8,186 nt of DNA, from positions 1 to 8,186 of the forward strand of contig JBAYQE010000110.1 in NCBI GenBank assembly GCA_041677345.1. The letters run 5' to 3'. This DNA is from JALOAT01 sp041677345 (GTDB taxonomy: Bacteria; Pseudomonadota; Gammaproteobacteria; Thiohalomonadales; Thiohalomonadaceae). This document shows, in pieces, positions 6,157 to 8,186 of the stretch. Below the pieces are notes generated by a model. It did no database searches. It saw only the letters and a list, made by a program, of their open reading frames with translations, and had not been told where the DNA came from. Every line of letters starts with the position of its first letter. Position 1 is the stretch's first letter. The position numbers and the translations under genes are program-made.

Positions 6157-6181
6157 ATCGCAGCCTGAGACCGCTCCTTCA
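6157..6181 (-). repeat. REP-like hairpin, inverted right copy
   Basis: Read on the minus strand it begins TGAAGGAGCGGTC and agrees with the left copy at 22 of 25 positions. Two of the three differences lie in the stem and are kept paired as G-U wobbles; the third changes GTAG to GAAG. Head-on pairs of this sort form BIME-like cruciforms. Confidence 0.72.
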
Positions 6182-6247
6182 CGTTCCGATGACATCCGTG
6201 GAATTCCCCGTGTCCCCCGTGTTCCCCGTGGTTAATGCATCTCTTCC

Positions 6248-6979
6248 ATGACCGGCGAACGAATCGCACTACAGCCTGCCTATGTGCTGCATCGGCGGCC
6301 TTACCGGGAGACCAGCCTGCTGGTGGAGGCCTTCACGGCGGAGCATGGGCGGGTTGGCCTGATTGCCAAGGGCGTACGTCGCGGCAAGGGCCGGCTGCAG
6401 GGGGTATTGCAGCCCTTCCACCCGTTGCTGTTGTCCTGGAGCGGGCGCGGTGAATTGCGCAGCCTGACGGACGCGGAGGGCAGAGGGCCGGTGCCCGTGC
6501 TATCGGGCCGGACCATTTACAGCGCCTTTTACCTCAACGAACTGTTGTTGCGCCTGACCGAACGGGAGGACCCGCATCCGGCCCTGTTTGCACACTATGG
6601 CGAGACCCTGGCTGCGTTGTGCGAGGACGAAGAATGGGCGCTGCGCCTGTTTGAGCGCGACCTGCTGTCCGAACTGGGTTACGGGCTGGCCCTGGAAACG
6701 GACGTGGACGGCGAGCCGATCGCCGAGGACGCGCTCTATGATTACCAGGCGGAAATCGGTGCCATCCGCTGCGGCGATGTGCCCACGGTGCGCGCCATCT
6801 CGGGCCGGGCGCTGCTGGTGCTCGGAGGACGCGTGCCACCGGATGAACAGTCCCGCCGCGAAGTGAAGAAATTGCTGCGCCGTGTGCTCAGGCTCTACCT
6901 GGGCACGCGGCCGCTGGAAAGCCGTGTGCTGTACGCCAGCGCACTGGGCCTTCAGGACAACGAGGAAGAACAACCGTGA
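6248..6979 (+). CDS. recO: DNA repair protein RecO
   Basis: RecO works with RecR (and RecF) to load RecA on SSB-coated single-stranded DNA and to anneal strands during gap repair. The 243 residues match E. coli RecO (242). The N-terminal OB fold covers about residues 1-80, with the conserved YVLHRRPYRETSLLVEAFTAEHGRVGLIAKGVRRGKG. The helical region follows, with YSAFYLNELLLRL (90-102) and FERDLLSELGYGLAL. Only two cysteines are present (CEDEE, IRCGD), so the four-Cys zinc finger of Deinococcus and Bacillus type RecO is absent, as in E. coli. The start ATG 6248 lies just after the right arm of the repeat and has no purine-rich ribosome site upstream, so initiation may be weak. The stop overlaps the pdxJ start (GTGA). 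Confidence 0.95.
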   Translation: MTGERIALQPAYVLHRRPYRETSLLVEAFTAEHGRVGLIAKGVRRGKGRLQGVLQPFHPLLLSWSGRGELRSLTDAEGRGPVPVLSGRTIYSAFYLNELLLRLTEREDPHPALFAHYGETLAALCEDEEWALRLFERDLLSELGYGLALETDVDGEPIAEDALYDYQAEIGAIRCGDVPTVRAISGRALLVLGGRVPPDEQSRREVKKLLRRVLRLYLGTRPLESRVLYASALGLQDNEEEQP

Positions 6980-7719
6980 GCGATCTCTTTCCCATCGAAC
7001 TCGGCGTGAACATCGATCACGTGGCCACCTTGCGTCAGGCCCGCGGCACGCGCTATCCCGATCCGGTGCAGGCCGCCATCGAGGCGGAACAGGCGGGCGC
7101 CGATGCCATCACCCTGCACCTGCGCGAAGACCGCCGCCATATCCAGGATCGCGACGTGGAGGTGCTGCGCGGCATCTTGCAGACGCGCATGAACCTGGAG
7201 ATGGCCGTCACCGACGAGATGATCGCCATCGCCGAGCGTATCCGCCCCCATGACTGCTGCCTGGTGCCCGAGCGTCGCCAGGAACTCACCACCGAGGGCG
7301 GTCTGGACGTGGCGGGCCAGGTCCCGCGCGTGAAGGACGCCTGTGCGCGCTTGGCCGCCGCCGGCGTGCGCGTCTCTCTGTTCATCGATCCCGACCCGCG
7401 CCAGATCGAAGCGGCCGTGACCTGTGGTGCACCCGTGGTCGAGTTCCATACCGGACATTACGCCGATCTGGAGGCGCGCGAGGAAAGGGCCGCGGAACTG
7501 GAGCGCATCCGCCATGCCGTGCGCGTGGCCCATGGCGCCGGGCTGTACGTGAATGCGGGCCACGGCCTCAACTACCACAATACGGCCCCCATCGCCGCCA
7601 TCCCCGAGATCCGCGAACTCAATATCGGTCATGCCATCGTCGCCCGCGCCGTGTTCACCGGCCTGCAGGAGGCGGTGCACGAGATGAAGCGCCTCATGGT
7701 GGAGGCGCACGGCCGGTGA
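6976..7719 (+). CDS. pdxJ: Pyridoxine 5'-phosphate synthase
   Basis: PdxJ condenses 1-deoxy-D-xylulose 5-phosphate with 3-amino-2-oxopropyl phosphate to make pyridoxine 5'-phosphate, the last ring-forming step of DXP-dependent vitamin B6 synthesis. It is a TIM barrel of 247 aa. Key segments: GVNIDHVATLRQARGTRYPDP at the N-terminus, H48 in ITLHLREDRRHI, E75 in NLEMAVT, and H196 in NAGHGLNY; these correspond to E. coli H45, E72 and H193. Phosphate-loop residues such as NIGHAIVARAVF near the C-terminus are conserved. The start is GTG 6976, overlapping the recO stop by 4 nt, with GAGGAA at 6962-6967 as ribosome site. The 3' end overlaps acpS by 4 nt. Cytoplasmic. Confidence 0.97.
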   Translation: MSDLFPIELGVNIDHVATLRQARGTRYPDPVQAAIEAEQAGADAITLHLREDRRHIQDRDVEVLRGILQTRMNLEMAVTDEMIAIAERIRPHDCCLVPERRQELTTEGGLDVAGQVPRVKDACARLAAAGVRVSLFIDPDPRQIEAAVTCGAPVVEFHTGHYADLEAREERAAELERIRHAVRVAHGAGLYVNAGHGLNYHNTAPIAAIPEIRELNIGHAIVARAVFTGLQEAVHEMKRLMVEAHGR

Positions 7720-8102
7720 TCCTCGGCATCGGCACCGACATCGTGCGCATCGCGCGCATGGAGGCGAGCCTCGCCCGTCACGGCGAGCGCTTTGCCGAGC
7801 GCCTGCTGGCGCCGGAGGAAATGGCCGGGTTTCGCGCCGCGGCAAAACCCGCCGCCTTCCTCGCGAAGCGTTTCGCGGCCAAGGAGGCGGTCGCGAAGGC
7901 CATGGGCACCGGTTTTCGTGACGGACTCTCCCTGCGCCATATCGCAGTCGCCCACGAGCCCAAGGGCCGCCCTTATCTGGTATTTACCGGGCGCGCTGCC
8001 GAGATGCTGGAGGCGCTGGGGGCAGGGGAGTGCCACCTCAGCCTGGCCGACGAACACGACACGGCCATTGCCTTCGTCACCCTGCTGAAAAGGACACCCT
8101 GA
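7716..8102 (+). CDS. acpS: Holo-[acyl-carrier-protein] synthase
   Basis: AcpS transfers the 4'-phosphopantetheine arm of coenzyme A to a serine of acyl carrier protein, activating it for fatty acid synthesis. It is a trimeric cytoplasmic enzyme of about 126 aa in E. coli; here 128. Both Mg-binding signatures are present: GIGTDIVRI with D8, and FAAKEAVAKAMGTGF with E57. The last part LSLADEHDTAIAFVTLL is the usual C-terminal strand region. The start is GTG 7716, inside the pdxJ stop (GTGA), with GGAGG at 7701-7705. The pdxJ-acpS pairing is standard in Gammaproteobacteria. Confidence 0.96.
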   Translation: MILGIGTDIVRIARMEASLARHGERFAERLLAPEEMAGFRAAAKPAAFLAKRFAAKEAVAKAMGTGFRDGLSLRHIAVAHEPKGRPYLVFTGRAAEMLEALGAGECHLSLADEHDTAIAFVTLLKRTP

Positions 8103-8103
8103 C

Positions 8104-8178
8104 GTGGTGCTGATCGAACTCATCATCCTCGCCGTCATCGTCACGGTAGTCGTCCTTGCACTGAACGTTCGCAAATGA
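8104..8178 (+). CDS. Possible 24-residue single-span membrane peptide
   Basis: A short frame from GTG 8104 to TGA 8176-8178 starts two bases after the acpS stop. It encodes MVLIELIILAVIVTVVVLAL followed by NVRK: an almost wholly hydrophobic segment of about 19 residues with a basic end, the profile of a small inner-membrane peptide (positive-inside would place the C-terminus in the cytoplasm). AAAAGGA at 8088-8094 is a plausible ribosome site, 9 nt ahead. The final codons and the stop lie in the repeat that begins at 8170. I do not recognise a family. It may be a genuine coupled small gene or a chance frame in GC-rich DNA, since GTC/ATC/CTC-rich sequence easily reads as hydrophobic. Confidence 0.35.
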   Translation: MVLIELIILAVIVTVVVLALNVRK

Positions 8179-8186
8179 ACGCAAGC
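8170..8186. repeat. Start of another CGCAAATGAACGCAA repeat copy, cut by window end
   Basis: CGCAAATGAACGCAA at 8170-8184 differs at one position from the reverse complement of TTGCGTTCATTGGCG (5131-5145) in the rnc-era element. It sits in the same kind of place, directly at the 3' end of a coding stretch. The rest is outside the window. Confidence 0.6.

Larger units (their letters stand above)
6072..6234. repeat. Outer inverted repeat (CACGGGGAA type) between era and recO
   Basis: The left arm (6072-6102) starts TAATACGGGGGCACGGGG. The right arm (6202-6234) ends GTTCCCCGTGGTTA. They are reverse complements with a few indels. Both are built of 9-nt units (CACGGGGAA and variants; three units in the right arm). 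The design resembles the element at 819-945, including a TTAACCACGG-like outer end. A REP-like hairpin pair occupies the middle. The right arm ends 13 nt before the recO ATG. No ORF of interest lies inside. Confidence 0.78.

Noticed and set aside
6952..7845. Minus-strand frame opposite pdxJ and acpS
   Set aside because: Spans the junction of two well-supported + strand genes and shows no recognisable domain.

Overview
The window is about 8.2 kb of GC-rich, densely packed bacterial chromosome. All the genes lie on the + strand. Their order is mucD/degP-type protease (3' part), small glutaredoxin, lepA, lepB, DUF4845 protein, rnc, era, recO, pdxJ, acpS. This is the conserved housekeeping block found downstream of the rpoE/mucABD-type envelope-stress genes in Gammaproteobacteria such as Pseudomonas. 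GC content, GTG/TTG starts and a strong preference for TGA stops fit a high-GC gammaproteobacterium, possibly of the Chromatiales/Ectothiorhodospiraceae type. The genus cannot be fixed from this sequence alone.

Layout: 1-807 is the 3' part of a periplasmic serine protease (catalytic Ser motif plus two PDZ domains). 808-970 is an imperfect long inverted repeat. 971-1210 encodes a CxxC thioredoxin-fold protein. 1211-1338 is the lepA leader, with a weak promoter candidate and two hairpins, the second resembling an intrinsic terminator. 1339-3063 is lepA, interrupted near its 3' end by an in-frame TAG; the conserved C-terminal tail continues in the same frame to 3147. 3144-3998 lepB, 4009-4383 DUF4845 and 4380-5054 rnc are tightly coupled. 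5055-5165 holds a second inverted-repeat element. 5166-6059 is era. 6060-6247 holds a third inverted repeat with a REP-like hairpin pair nested inside. 6248-6979 recO, 6976-7719 pdxJ and 7716-8102 acpS overlap one another by 4 nt each. A possible 24-residue membrane peptide follows acpS, and the window ends inside a further copy of the rnc-era repeat.

Together the genes cover envelope proteostasis and secretion (protease, signal peptidase), translation and ribosome maturation (EF4/LepA, RNase III, Era), recombinational repair (RecO), and cofactor and lipid biosynthesis (PdxJ, AcpS). The genes themselves are ordinary. The unusual features are the in-frame amber codon in lepA, the hairpin-rich lepA leader, and the intergenic palindromic elements with 9-nt internal periodicity. 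No CRISPR array, tRNA, rRNA, integrase, transposase or defence gene is visible.
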